A stretch of DNA of 5,950 bases from positions 1 through 5,950 of the forward strand of contig MNZO01000045.1 of NCBI GenBank assembly GCA_001873665.1. The letters are read 5' to 3'. The stretch is from Candidatus Shapirobacteria bacterium CG2_30_35_20. GTDB lineage: Bacteria > Patescibacteriota > Microgenomatia > UBA12405. Below the pieces are notes generated by a model, which saw only the letters and a program-made list of their open reading frames with translations, ran no database searches and was not told where the DNA came from. The position numbers and the translations under genes are program-made. Below, piece after piece: positions 1 to 5,921 of the stretch; position 1 is the stretch's first letter; each line of letters begins with the position of its first letter.

Positions 1-1968
1 TTTTTCTCTTTCTTGGTCGCCAACAATAATATATTTAACAGAATATTTTTGCAGTAAAGCCAAAGCTTCAGCCGAATCTGTGGTTTCATAAATTGTGGTG
101 ACGTCGGTACTGCGAACTCCTGGGCCATCAAAGCCACCACGCCACAACCACTCGTGAACCAGCCAACCTTCGACGGTTGGCAGGCCGGTGGCTGAGGATA
201 TTTGATTATATTTGGTATACGAATCACCAACTGCCTCCAAAATATACGGTTGTCTGGTGATATTGGTGTTTAACCAATTGATAACGGCAAAATTGTCGGG
301 GAATTGGTCTTTTAAATAATCGGTACCAGTAAGTCCCCAGTATTGTTTTTTGGGATGATTGTCGCCATATGATTTTATGGCAAAGTAGGGATAAATTAAG
401 TGAGCAATTAAAATTACAAAAAATAATAGTCGATAGAGAATTGATTTTCTGAATTTGACTAAAATATAGCCTGAGACCAGGGAATACATAATAAAAGCCT
501 GATAAACTAACTTGAACATGGTGTTGGCCCGACGATGCTCAAAAATATAAATGTCTTTGACATATATTATTTCGGGAATAATAATTAAAATGGTGGCGAC
601 AATAATTAGGGATATGGCAAAAATATCGGCTGAAGTGATTCCATCGAGATTGCCACGCATTCGCCTATGGCGAATGCTCGCAATGACGTAAATTACAAAC
701 GGTAAGGATAATAACCAAAAACCACCATATAAAATAGATAATTGCCAGAAGGGAGAACGAGCATCGACCAATTTAATCCCCTCGGCCATGGGGGTGAAAT
801 TTAAAGCGTAGGGTAGGGTAAATAAATACCAAAAAATAATTGTTAACACCCCGGTGACTAAAGTAATAAAAATATTTTTTTGAAAAAGTAATAAAAATAT
901 GCCAAAAAATAAACCATAAACAGCAAAATCCCAGGCATTGGTCATATAGGCGATAGATAGTAATAAACCAGACCCTAAAATCAATTCAAAATCGATTTTG
1001 GCTTTTTTGTAAGTTTGTGAATAGGACAATAAAAATGCCAGAAAAAATAAAACCAGGGGAATGTCGTTGACATGGCCATGAAGATCTGACACCACAAAAC
1101 TATAGAGAGGAAATTCGTGAATAGTTTTGTTATTAATATCAGGGTCAAAACCAATAAAACGGGTAGCATCAGGGTACCAATAGCTTTCGGCAGATTTTTG
1201 AATGGTTTGTAAATTAAAATGATTGTTGTTGGTGGTGTAATTTATTTTTAATATTTTGTAAATAGGGTGGAGGTTGCCACCAAAGGTTAAAAGTAGGGCG
1301 GAAAAAAGACCAGCGAGTAAAAATGATTTGTGTTTGGAGGCCAGATTTGCCACTAAAGAGAACGCCGAGGTGAAAACTAATGAACACAAAGTGGCGATAG
1401 ATAAATTATAGGTAATTGATGAAGGAATGGAGGAAACCTTGGTTAAAAGAGCAAATATTAAGTGACCAAAGTAATAATAGTTGATGGGTGAGCCGGCATA
1501 CCACATATCGGCCGGTGGTAAAAATTGGGTACGTAAGGCGGAATTTACAAACCCCCAATCCATATATTTTTCCAAACCTTCAATATCAGGAGCAGATGAT
1601 CGAACGATTGACCAGGCGACTAAAACAACAAAAAAAAGTATTTCTTCTAAAAGAAGAAACTTAAATATTTTTTGAAATGTTTTTTTAAAAAGTGACCAAT
1701 TTTTTTTGATAAAAAGGTGATAAATATTAAGTAAATTAACAAAAAGTAAAACACCAAAAATTGAAATATTGGTGAATGGCAAAAGTTTGATAATGCTAAG
1801 ACAAAAAATAATGTAGGTAATGATAGAAAGTGACAAAATTTTGGCAAAAATATAACCGCGGTCGAAAAATTTGGGGAAAATGGAAAAGGTGAGGGGTAAA
1901 AACGAGAGAGCAAATAAATTGATGGTTAGCCACCAAAAAACAATGAATTTAAAATCCGAAAGGAACAT
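1..1968 (-). CDS. DUF2298 (Chlor_Arch_YYY) multi-pass membrane protein, C-terminus cut by window edge
   Basis: This is a large hydrophobic protein with 656 codons in the window; the C-terminal end lies beyond base 1. The N-terminus reads FWWLTINLFALSF then FFDRGYIFAK, a typical DUF2298 opening. Family motifs follow in order: DMWYAGSPINYYYFGH (about residues 154-169), EFPLYSFVVSDLHGHVND (about 285-302), IYVKD...RRANTMFK (about 470-486) and SYTKYNQ...GLPTVEGW (about 584-602), then HEWLWRGG. A dozen or more membrane segments are likely. The family is uncharacterised; GT-C-like polyprenyl-linked sugar transfer is inferred from its architecture and its glycosylation neighbours. The start is the ATG at 1968: an in-frame TAA lies seven codons or fewer upstream, and the family N-terminus follows at once. 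No Shine-Dalgarno is visible. The gene overlaps the end of the PAP2 gene by 20 bp, so the two are probably co-transcribed. An in-frame palindromic repeat lies at about residues 428-441, in a loop between two membrane segments. Confidence 0.93.
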   Translation of the reverse strand, partial: MFLSDFKFIVFWWLTINLFALSFLPLTFSIFPKFFDRGYIFAKILSLSIITYIIFCLSIIKLLPFTNISIFGVLLFVNLLNIYHLFIKKNWSLFKKTFQKIFKFLLLEEILFFVVLVAWSIVRSSAPDIEGLEKYMDWGFVNSALRTQFLPPADMWYAGSPINYYYFGHLIFALLTKVSSIPSSITYNLSIATLCSLVFTSAFSLVANLASKHKSFLLAGLFSALLLTFGGNLHPIYKILKINYTTNNNHFNLQTIQKSAESYWYPDATRFIGFDPDINNKTIHEFPLYSFVVSDLHGHVNDIPLVLFFLAFLLSYSQTYKKAKIDFELILGSGLLLSIAYMTNAWDFAVYGLFFGIFLLLFQKNIFITLVTGVLTIIFWYLFTLPYALNFTPMAEGIKLVDARSPFWQLSILYGGFWLLSLPFVIYVIASIRHRRMRGNLDGITSADIFAISLIIVATILIIIPEIIYVKDIYIFEHRRANTMFKLVYQAFIMYSLVSGYILVKFRKSILYRLLFFVILIAHLIYPYFAIKSYGDNHPKKQYWGLTGTDYLKDQFPDNFAVINWLNTNITRQPYILEAVGDSYTKYNQISSATGLPTVEGWLVHEWLWRGGFDGPGVRSTDVTTIYETTDSAEALALLQKYSVKYIIVGDQEREK
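646..688. repeat. Palindromic dispersed-repeat element inside the DUF2298 gene
   Basis: The core is a perfect inverted repeat: GCATTCGCC (657-665), loop TAT, GGCGAATGC (669-677). It is flanked by GAGATTGCCAC on the left and TCGCAATGACG on the right; ATTGC (649-653) pairs with GCAAT (680-684). The outline GAGATTGC...GCAATGACG matches, from memory, a short palindromic repeat spread through many bacterial genomes. On the minus strand it is read in frame as VIASIRHRRMRGNL, an Arg-rich patch between two hydrophobic segments. It is clearly richer in G+C than the surrounding gene. I infer insertion into an extramembrane loop, by analogy with Rickettsia palindromic elements; the mobility mechanism is unknown. 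Confidence 0.75.
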
Positions 1969-2464
1969 AGGTAGTTATTATTTTAACAAGAAACCAAAGT
2001 AAAAAACCAATAAAGGCACCACCAAACATATCAACGGGATAATGAAAACCAACTAGAATGCGAAAGGTCAGCAGCGGGATAACAACAGCTAAAAATATGG
2101 TAGGAGAAATAACCGCGTATTGAAGGGTAAAAAGAAAAAAATAGGTGGCTTTGATGGTGTGACCTGAGGGAAACGAACCTGTTTCATACCACGATTCGAC
2201 TAGTCCTGCTGGCACATGAGAGTGATGATTAAAAAACGGTCTTTTCCACAAGGCATGGCTCTTGCCATATTTTTCAATTAATTCTCCTAATATGGTCGCA
2301 ATAAGTAATTGCCAAAAAATATTTATATCTTTAAAAACTAGAAGAAATGAAATGAATATAAAAAAAATCCAAATAAAATAATTTAGAAAAATCATAAGGG
2401 CAGTGCTGTAGCGAAACTTATTTATTATCTTGAGCAGATCAAATGGTGGTTGCCAAAAGAGCAT
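1949..2464 (-). CDS. PAP2-family membrane phosphatase (lipid/undecaprenyl-pyrophosphate phosphatase-like)
   Basis: This 171-residue integral membrane protein carries all three phosphatase signature motifs of the PAP2 (type 2 phosphatidic acid phosphatase) superfamily: KSHALWKRP (residues 68-76, KX6RP), FPSGH (98-102) and RILVGFHYPVD (135-145, RX5HX3D). The usual catalytic residues H102, H141 and D145 and the phosphate-binding K68, R75 and R135 are all present, so the enzyme is probably active. Hydrophobic segments lie near residues 24-44, 50-62, 105-117, 121-134 and 148-164, so the active site should face outward. Beside glycosyltransferases, the best guess is dephosphorylation of undecaprenyl pyrophosphate or a related lipid released by sugar transfer; the exact substrate is not shown. 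It starts at the ATG at 2464 with no Shine-Dalgarno. It is the first gene of the minus-strand pair with DUF2298 and lies 18 bp from the divergent GT4 gene. Confidence 0.93.
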   Translation of the reverse strand: MLFWQPPFDLLKIINKFRYSTALMIFLNYFIWIFFIFISFLLVFKDINIFWQLLIATILGELIEKYGKSHALWKRPFFNHHSHVPAGLVESWYETGSFPSGHTIKATYFFLFTLQYAVISPTIFLAVVIPLLTFRILVGFHYPVDMFGGAFIGFLLWFLVKIITTYVPFGF

Positions 2465-2482
2465 AATGAGATAATTGTATCA
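2465..2482. promoter_or_regulatory. 18-bp divergent intergenic gap with weak overlapping -10-like hexamers
   Basis: This is all the space between the divergent PAP2 and GT4 start codons. On the plus strand GATAAT (2470-2475) ends 7 bases before the GT4 ATG. On the minus strand TACAAT (2479-2474) ends 9 bases before the PAP2 ATG. No convincing -35 box was found at normal spacing on either strand, and no good Shine-Dalgarno precedes either ATG. If these hexamers work, both transcripts would have almost no leader. This is a weak call based on short A/T-rich words. Confidence 0.25.
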
Positions 2483-3592
2483 ATGAAAATATTAATTGGG
2501 CTAACTTATTACTGGCCAAACATTTCGGGGGTGTCGGTGTATGCACAGTTGTTAGCCGAGGAACTAGCCAATAAAAACCATAAAATAAGAGTCATTTGTG
2601 CAAAATCACCCCCCGACCCTCTCTTTGAGCAAAGAGGGGGAGCAGAAATTTTTAGAATTAAAGGTTTGCCTATTGGCAAGGGGTTTATTATGCCTAGTTA
2701 CTGGTATAAATCGATAAAGCAAGTTAGATGGGCGGAAGTTATTAATTGCCATTTGCCATCGATTGAGTCTTTTTGGTTGGCACTGTGGGGAAAAGTATTT
2801 GGCAAAAAAGTGGTGGTAACCCATCATTGCGAATTTATGTTGACTGGTCTTTTGTCAAATAAATTAATTGCAATTTTGTCGTGGCCGATTCATTTTTTTG
2901 TATATTTATGGGCTGATAAAATAATTGCTTATACTGAGGATTATGCGAATAATTCGAGTTTTTTAAAAATTTTTAAAAATAAGTTGGTGTTTATTTTGCC
3001 ACCGATTAAGATTAATAAAATTTCCAATTTCCAATTTCCAATTTCCAAAAAATACATAATTGGATATGTGGGGAGAATTGCTTGGGAAAAGGGGCTAGAC
3101 CGATTGATAGAAATTATTCCGAAATTCAAAAAAGAATTTAGTGAAGACTTTGAAATGTGGTGGATTGGTCCCTATAAAAACGTGCAAGGTGATAACTATT
3201 ACGAAAATTTCCAATTTCTAATTTCTAATTTCCAAAAAGAAATCAAATTAATTGGGCCGATTGAACATGATAATTTAAATAAATATTATGCCAAAATGGA
3301 TTGTTTGGTGTTGCCGAGTACTGATAATTTGGAAACTTTTGGTATAGTTCAGGCCGAAGCAATGCTGTGTGGTGTGCCAGTAGTAGCGTCAAATTTACCT
3401 GGGGTACGAGTCCCGATAACGATGACGGGGATGGGCGAAGTAGCCAGTATTACTGACAATAACGATTTGGCTAACAAAATAATAAAAGTATTAAAGAACA
3501 GAAATAAATATATAAAAAATGCCAAAAATTTGGAATTATTTGATTATAAAAAAACGGTGGATGAATATGAAAAAGTATTCAGAATTGATTAA
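2483..3592 (+). CDS. GT4-family glycosyltransferase (GT-B fold) with in-frame repeat insertions
   Basis: This 369-residue protein is predicted to transfer a sugar from a nucleotide-sugar donor in the cytoplasm to a growing glycan. The N-terminal acceptor domain begins MKILIGLTYYWPNISGVSVY with a GT4-type glycine-rich turn. The donor domain starts with IGYVGRIAWEKG (193-204; R198 and K203 are the usual diphosphate contacts). It continues through KLIGPIEHDNLNKYYAKMD to ETFGIVQAE (E284 and E292, the EX7E motif) and GVPVVASNLPGVR. The start is the ATG at 2483, since the Rossmann strand begins there; a TTG at 2450 would add 11 unlikely residues and overlap PAP2. Three repeat-encoded stretches sit in frame: a palindromic element at residues 42-54, and heptamer arrays at about 180-189 (the interdomain linker) and 242-251. 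The family assignment is firm; the sugar and linkage are unknown. Confidence 0.93.
   Translation: MKILIGLTYYWPNISGVSVYAQLLAEELANKNHKIRVICAKSPPDPLFEQRGGAEIFRIKGLPIGKGFIMPSYWYKSIKQVRWAEVINCHLPSIESFWLALWGKVFGKKVVVTHHCEFMLTGLLSNKLIAILSWPIHFFVYLWADKIIAYTEDYANNSSFLKIFKNKLVFILPPIKINKISNFQFPISKKYIIGYVGRIAWEKGLDRLIEIIPKFKKEFSEDFEMWWIGPYKNVQGDNYYENFQFLISNFQKEIKLIGPIEHDNLNKYYAKMDCLVLPSTDNLETFGIVQAEAMLCGVPVVASNLPGVRVPITMTGMGEVASITDNNDLANKIIKVLKNRNKYIKNAKNLELFDYKKTVDEYEKVFRID
2607..2643. repeat. C-rich/G-rich palindromic element, in-frame copy in GT4
   Basis: A run of six C (2609-2614) is followed by a hairpin: CCCTCTCTTTG (2617-2627), two-base loop AG, CAAAGAGGGGG (2630-2640). The arms are 11 bp with one T/G position. 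It is much more G+C-rich than its surroundings. It is read in GT4 as SPPDPLFEQRGGA (residues 42-54), between the strand ending VICAK and the strand EIFRI, where GT4 proteins often vary in length. A related copy lies at 3719-3753. The exact ends are uncertain. Confidence 0.75.
3021..3048. repeat. Heptamer tandem array, four perfect TTTCCAA copies
   Basis: Four perfect head-to-tail copies of TTTCCAA fill 28 bp, preceded by AAAA and followed by AAAA. In the GT4 frame they encode ISNFQFPISK, at the linker just before the donor-domain strand KYIIGYVGR. The length is not a multiple of three, so flanking bases must have been gained or lost to keep the frame. Confidence 0.9.
3208..3235. repeat. Heptamer tandem array, four TTTCYAA copies
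   Basis: Four head-to-tail heptamers, TTTCCAA, TTTCTAA, TTTCTAA and TTTCCAA, fill 28 bp. This is the same copy number and length as the array 187 bp upstream, and it is also flanked by AAAA and AAA. It is read in the same phase relative to the unit, giving NFQFLISNFQ (about residues 242-251) in GT4, in a surface-loop region of the donor domain between WWIGPYKN and KLIGPIEHD. Confidence 0.85.
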
Positions 3593-3740
3593 AAATTATT
3601 CGATAAAATTTTTAATAAAAGCATTTTGGGGTGAAATTAAAAGAAAAATATGGCGAGAATATATTTATAATTCATATTCACAAAATTATGAAGATTTGAT
3701 ATTGAAAAAATATTTCAATCTCCCCCCAGCCCCTCTTTGA
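3567..3740 (+). CDS. FkbM-type methyltransferase, N-terminal fragment (frame broken by repeat)
   Basis: This 57-residue fragment runs from MKKYSELIKNY through SYSQNYEDLILKKYFN, the SQNYEDLIL segment that normally opens FkbM-family methyltransferases. It then reads into a palindromic repeat as LPPAPL and meets TGA at 3738-3740. The rest of the domain continues in another frame from 3737. Without the repeat, KKYFN would join KRYLEIGG as in intact relatives. Start choice: the ATG at 3567 has GGTGG six bases upstream; the ATG at 3561 is also possible, and one at 3519 would lie deep inside GT4. It overlaps the end of GT4 by 26 bp, so the two genes are probably co-transcribed and perhaps translationally coupled. 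Alone, this fragment lacks all SAM-binding motifs and cannot be active. Confidence 0.7.
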   Translation: MKKYSELIKNYSIKFLIKAFWGEIKRKIWREYIYNSYSQNYEDLILKKYFNLPPAPL

Positions 3741-3753
3741 CAAGAGGGGTGAC
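3719..3753. repeat. C-rich/G-rich palindromic element, second copy, disrupting the FkbM gene
   Basis: A run of six C (3722-3727) is followed by a perfect 8-bp hairpin: CCCCTCTT (3730-3737), loop TGAC, AAGAGGGG (3742-3749). It resembles the element at 2607-2643: C(A/T) plus C6, two purines, a CCC/CTC-TTTGA arm, then CAAGAGGGG. It lies exactly between the FkbM segments SQNYEDLIL and YLEIGG, holds the in-frame TGA in its loop, and shifts the reading frame. The exact ends are uncertain by a few bases. Confidence 0.75.
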
Positions 3754-4234
3754 AAAACGTTATTTGGAAATTGGAGGTTATCATCCAACACGCTTAAGTA
3801 ATACCTATCGTTTGTACAAAAAGGGGTGGACAGGAGTGGTGGTAGAACCAAATCCTGAGGTGAAAAATTTATTTAATAAAATCAGACCTAAAGATAAATT
3901 TTTAAATATTGGAGTTAGTGAAGATGGGGGAAATTTAAAATATTATAGATACTTAATACCCGCATTAAATAGTTTTGTAAAAATTAATAATGGTCATAAA
4001 ATAATTGAGATAAATAAAATACAAACTTTAAAAATTGGTGATGTTGTAAAAGAAAATTTTGATTTGGTTTCAATTGACACTGAGGGTTTTGATACATTGA
4101 TTTTAAAAAGTTGGCCATGGGGAAAATATAAGCCAAAAGTGATTTGCGTTGAGACGGGTGTGGATAAATTACTGAAAAGTAGGGGGTATAAACTAGTAAA
4201 AAAAACTAAAGATAATTTTATTTATTGTTCCTGA
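3737..4234 (+). CDS. FkbM-type (Methyltransf_21) methyltransferase, main catalytic part, frame-split from its N-terminus
   Basis: This part carries the SAM-dependent methyltransferase fold of the FkbM family, which methylates hydroxyls on sugars or related metabolites. Numbered from the first TTG, it shows YLEIGGYHPTRLSNTYRLY (9-27; motif I, where many relatives have DIGAN), GWTGVVVEPNP (30-40; the acidic residue after strand 2) and VSIDTEGFDTLILKSW (111-126; the family IDxEG motif). The end, KPKVICVETG...YKLVKKTKDNFIY, is also normal, so the catalytic core is complete. No good start exists: TTG 3737 and GTG 3749 lie inside the hairpin, and TTG 3764 lies in motif I. The frame is -1 relative to the N-terminal fragment, so the gene is probably a pseudogene unless slippage joins the two frames. 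It would modify the glycan made by the upstream GT4. It overlaps the convergent GT39 gene by 17 bp. Confidence 0.85.
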   Translation: MTRGVTKRYLEIGGYHPTRLSNTYRLYKKGWTGVVVEPNPEVKNLFNKIRPKDKFLNIGVSEDGGNLKYYRYLIPALNSFVKINNGHKIIEINKIQTLKIGDVVKENFDLVSIDTEGFDTLILKSWPWGKYKPKVICVETGVDKLLKSRGYKLVKKTKDNFIYCS

Positions 4235-5921
4235 AAATTAATACCTTGGGGTGGTCGTAGACGGAAAAGGCTTCTTCGGCGGTATCATCACGAAAATAAA
4301 TGCCAGGGTAAAGACAATTAATTTTTACAAACCAACTGCTGTTGTGTGGCATATTGGTGGGACCAAAATAGTAACAGTTTTTGATAAAGGGAAGATTAAA
4401 ACCGGGGTATGAATTTATTTCTAAAATTTTACTATAGTTTATTTTACCAGAAAACAAGTCTTGATAATATTTTGAGGTAAATGGATATAGTTTTGGAACT
4501 AGAGGAATAGAAGCCCAGAGGCGATTGCTTGACATTATGATATAGTCTGCCGAATCAATTTGTGAATATAGTTTATCTATTTTTTGGGGTGTGTCTGAAT
4601 CATATGGACTAAGAGTAACTTGATGGTATATATTTGAGAAAAAATTTTGAATTGGTAATGGAAGTGGGTCATCCCAATATTCATTGGTGATAGTTGATTG
4701 AGGGGAAATGTTTTGATAAATCCAATCAGAGGCATCAACTCGAGCGTGATTATGTGAATAAATGTTGAGAAATGAAAAGCCGTAAATAAAATGGAATACA
4801 ATAATTAATATGAAATAAACCGTTTGTTTTATGAATTTTGATAAATACCCAAAAACAAAAAGGATAAAAGGATAAATTGGTAAAAAATAGCGCATAGTTG
4901 GGGTTAGGGTTGAACCTTGATATAAAATCAAAAACACGACCCAGATAAAAGCTAATGCAACATATTTATAACGAAATATTTTTCTAAAATTAATTATGGT
5001 TAAGATAACAAATCCCAAACTTAAAGGAATGCCGAGTCCCCAAAAAAATATATTTTGTAAGGGAAATAATAATTTTGTTTTTGAAAGCCACTGAATGCTG
5101 GGAGGGAAATAGATTGAGGGAGTTGACATGCTTTGCAACTGTTTAATATTGTCAATAAATTGAGAGTTGATTTTAAACACTCCGTCAAAAATGTAAGGCT
5201 GGAAAAGGTGAAAAACAACAAAAGATAACAGAGCACAGATAACCGATAAACGAATTAAGGCAAAATATTTTTTATTTTTGATGAAATTTAACAATAAAAA
5301 TAGACCAATAATGGGGGCAAAATAGAGAGCGGAGATTTTACAGGCGAGAGCTAATCCAAAAGTAATGGCTGCGAAATAAAATTTATCATAGACCATAAAA
5401 ATAAAAGTGGCTAAAATAAATGTTGACAGAAAAGTGTCGACGGCATAAAAGTGAGAAAGTTGGATGGGTAACACTGTAGTGGCATACAAAATTGAAGGCA
5501 AAAAAACTAATTTAGATTTCTTGGAAAATAATTTTTGGGCAAGAAAATAGAGCAAAAAGATATTTAAAGAATCAAAAATTACCGATAAGCTACGACCGAC
5601 TAAAACTATATTTTCGTAGTTGTCTAAATTAAATAATACAGAGAGGTATTTTGTTATAAAAACAGGAAAAGTGCCATAGACAAAAAATTGATAAGAGGGG
5701 TAGTTGTAGGGATTTAGGGGAGAAATTTTGTTGTCAAAATATTCAAATATTGATGTTGGCAATTTTATATCGTTGGTGACCATGGTCAAAAATCGCTCGT
5801 CGGGATGAAGATGTTGACCCGAATCCCAATTGAGACCATAAAGACGGAGGGTTATTGCTAATACAAATATTAGTAAAACAATAATTGAATTTTTAATTTT
5901 AAATTTAAAATTTTTAATCAA
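4218..5921 (-). CDS. GT39/PMT-like (PMT_2/ArnT-type) membrane glycosyltransferase
   Basis: This 567-residue GT-C glycosyltransferase is predicted to move a sugar from a polyprenyl-phosphate carrier to a protein or glycan outside the membrane. After the first membrane helix (about 13-29) comes LHPDERF (38-44), whose D41 and E42 fit the catalytic acidic motif of this fold. Then come QLSHFYAVDTFLS (about 154-166), a Lys-containing loop CKISALYF, and TMRYFLPIYPF (342-352), all typical of PMT_2 proteins. About ten membrane segments fill residues 13-385. A C-terminal soluble part follows with ASDWIYQN, TNEYWDDPLP (412-421) and TAEEAFSVYDHPKVLIF (547-563), a tail often seen in these proteins. The only plausible start is TTG 5921: a TAA lies two codons upstream and the next Met is past the catalytic motif. 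No Shine-Dalgarno is visible. A/T heptamers encode its first residues. The sugar is unknown. Confidence 0.92.
   Translation of the reverse strand: MIKNFKFKIKNSIIVLLIFVLAITLRLYGLNWDSGQHLHPDERFLTMVTNDIKLPTSIFEYFDNKISPLNPYNYPSYQFFVYGTFPVFITKYLSVLFNLDNYENIVLVGRSLSVIFDSLNIFLLYFLAQKLFSKKSKLVFLPSILYATTVLPIQLSHFYAVDTFLSTFILATFIFMVYDKFYFAAITFGLALACKISALYFAPIIGLFLLLNFIKNKKYFALIRLSVICALLSFVVFHLFQPYIFDGVFKINSQFIDNIKQLQSMSTPSIYFPPSIQWLSKTKLLFPLQNIFFWGLGIPLSLGFVILTIINFRKIFRYKYVALAFIWVVFLILYQGSTLTPTMRYFLPIYPFILFVFGYLSKFIKQTVYFILIIVFHFIYGFSFLNIYSHNHARVDASDWIYQNISPQSTITNEYWDDPLPLPIQNFFSNIYHQVTLSPYDSDTPQKIDKLYSQIDSADYIIMSSNRLWASIPLVPKLYPFTSKYYQDLFSGKINYSKILEINSYPGFNLPFIKNCYYFGPTNMPHNSSWFVKINCLYPGIYFRDDTAEEAFSVYDHPKVLIFRNNK

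Noticed and set aside
1641..1659. Inverted repeat TTTCTTCT / AGAAGAAA with a 3-base loop
   Set aside because: It lies in the DUF2298 segment FLLLEEILFF, which matches the family around this point. It is A/T-rich and best explained by codons, not by an inserted element.
1647..1913. An 88-codon minus-strand open frame and other short frames (for example 981-1169, 1481-1675, 2606-2827)
   Set aside because: They overlap well-supported genes in other frames and show only biased, low-complexity composition.
2450..2482. Upstream TTG start for GT4
   Set aside because: It would overlap the PAP2 start and add 11 residues before the conserved MKILIGLTYYWP strand.
2961..2980. Two tandem copies of TTTTAAAAAT in GT4
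   Set aside because: Only two copies, low complexity, and explained by a Lys/Phe/Ile-rich stretch (FLKIFKNK).
3021..3235. Heptamer arrays as a CRISPR-like array
   Set aside because: Units are 7 bp, directly adjacent and without spacers, and lie in a coding frame.
3735..3741. CTT-TGA-C in the upstream FkbM frame, identical to the prfB +1 frameshift site
   Set aside because: A +1 shift enters the third frame (DKRGDKTLFGN), not the catalytic FkbM frame, which needs -1. The CTTTGAC comes from the palindromic repeat.
3737..3742. Perfect -35 hexamer TTGACA inside the palindromic element, possibly a promoter for the FkbM catalytic part
   Set aside because: No acceptable -10 at 16-18 bp spacing (TTATTT or TATTTG at best), and the related copy in GT4 reads TTGAGC.
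3738..3752. TGA recoded as glycine (Gracilibacteria/Absconditabacteria code)
   Set aside because: Reading through TGA stays in the wrong frame and soon ends at a TGA and then another stop. The long genes have no internal TGA, so the standard code fits.
3763..3776. TTGGAAATTGGAGG resembles the reverse complement of the heptamer
   Set aside because: It encodes the conserved LEIGG of FkbM motif I, so protein conservation explains it.
5777..5788. Perfect 12-bp palindrome TGACCATGGTCA
   Set aside because: It lies in the GT39 coding sequence near the conserved HPDERF region and has no second copy or regulatory position. Coincidence is likely.
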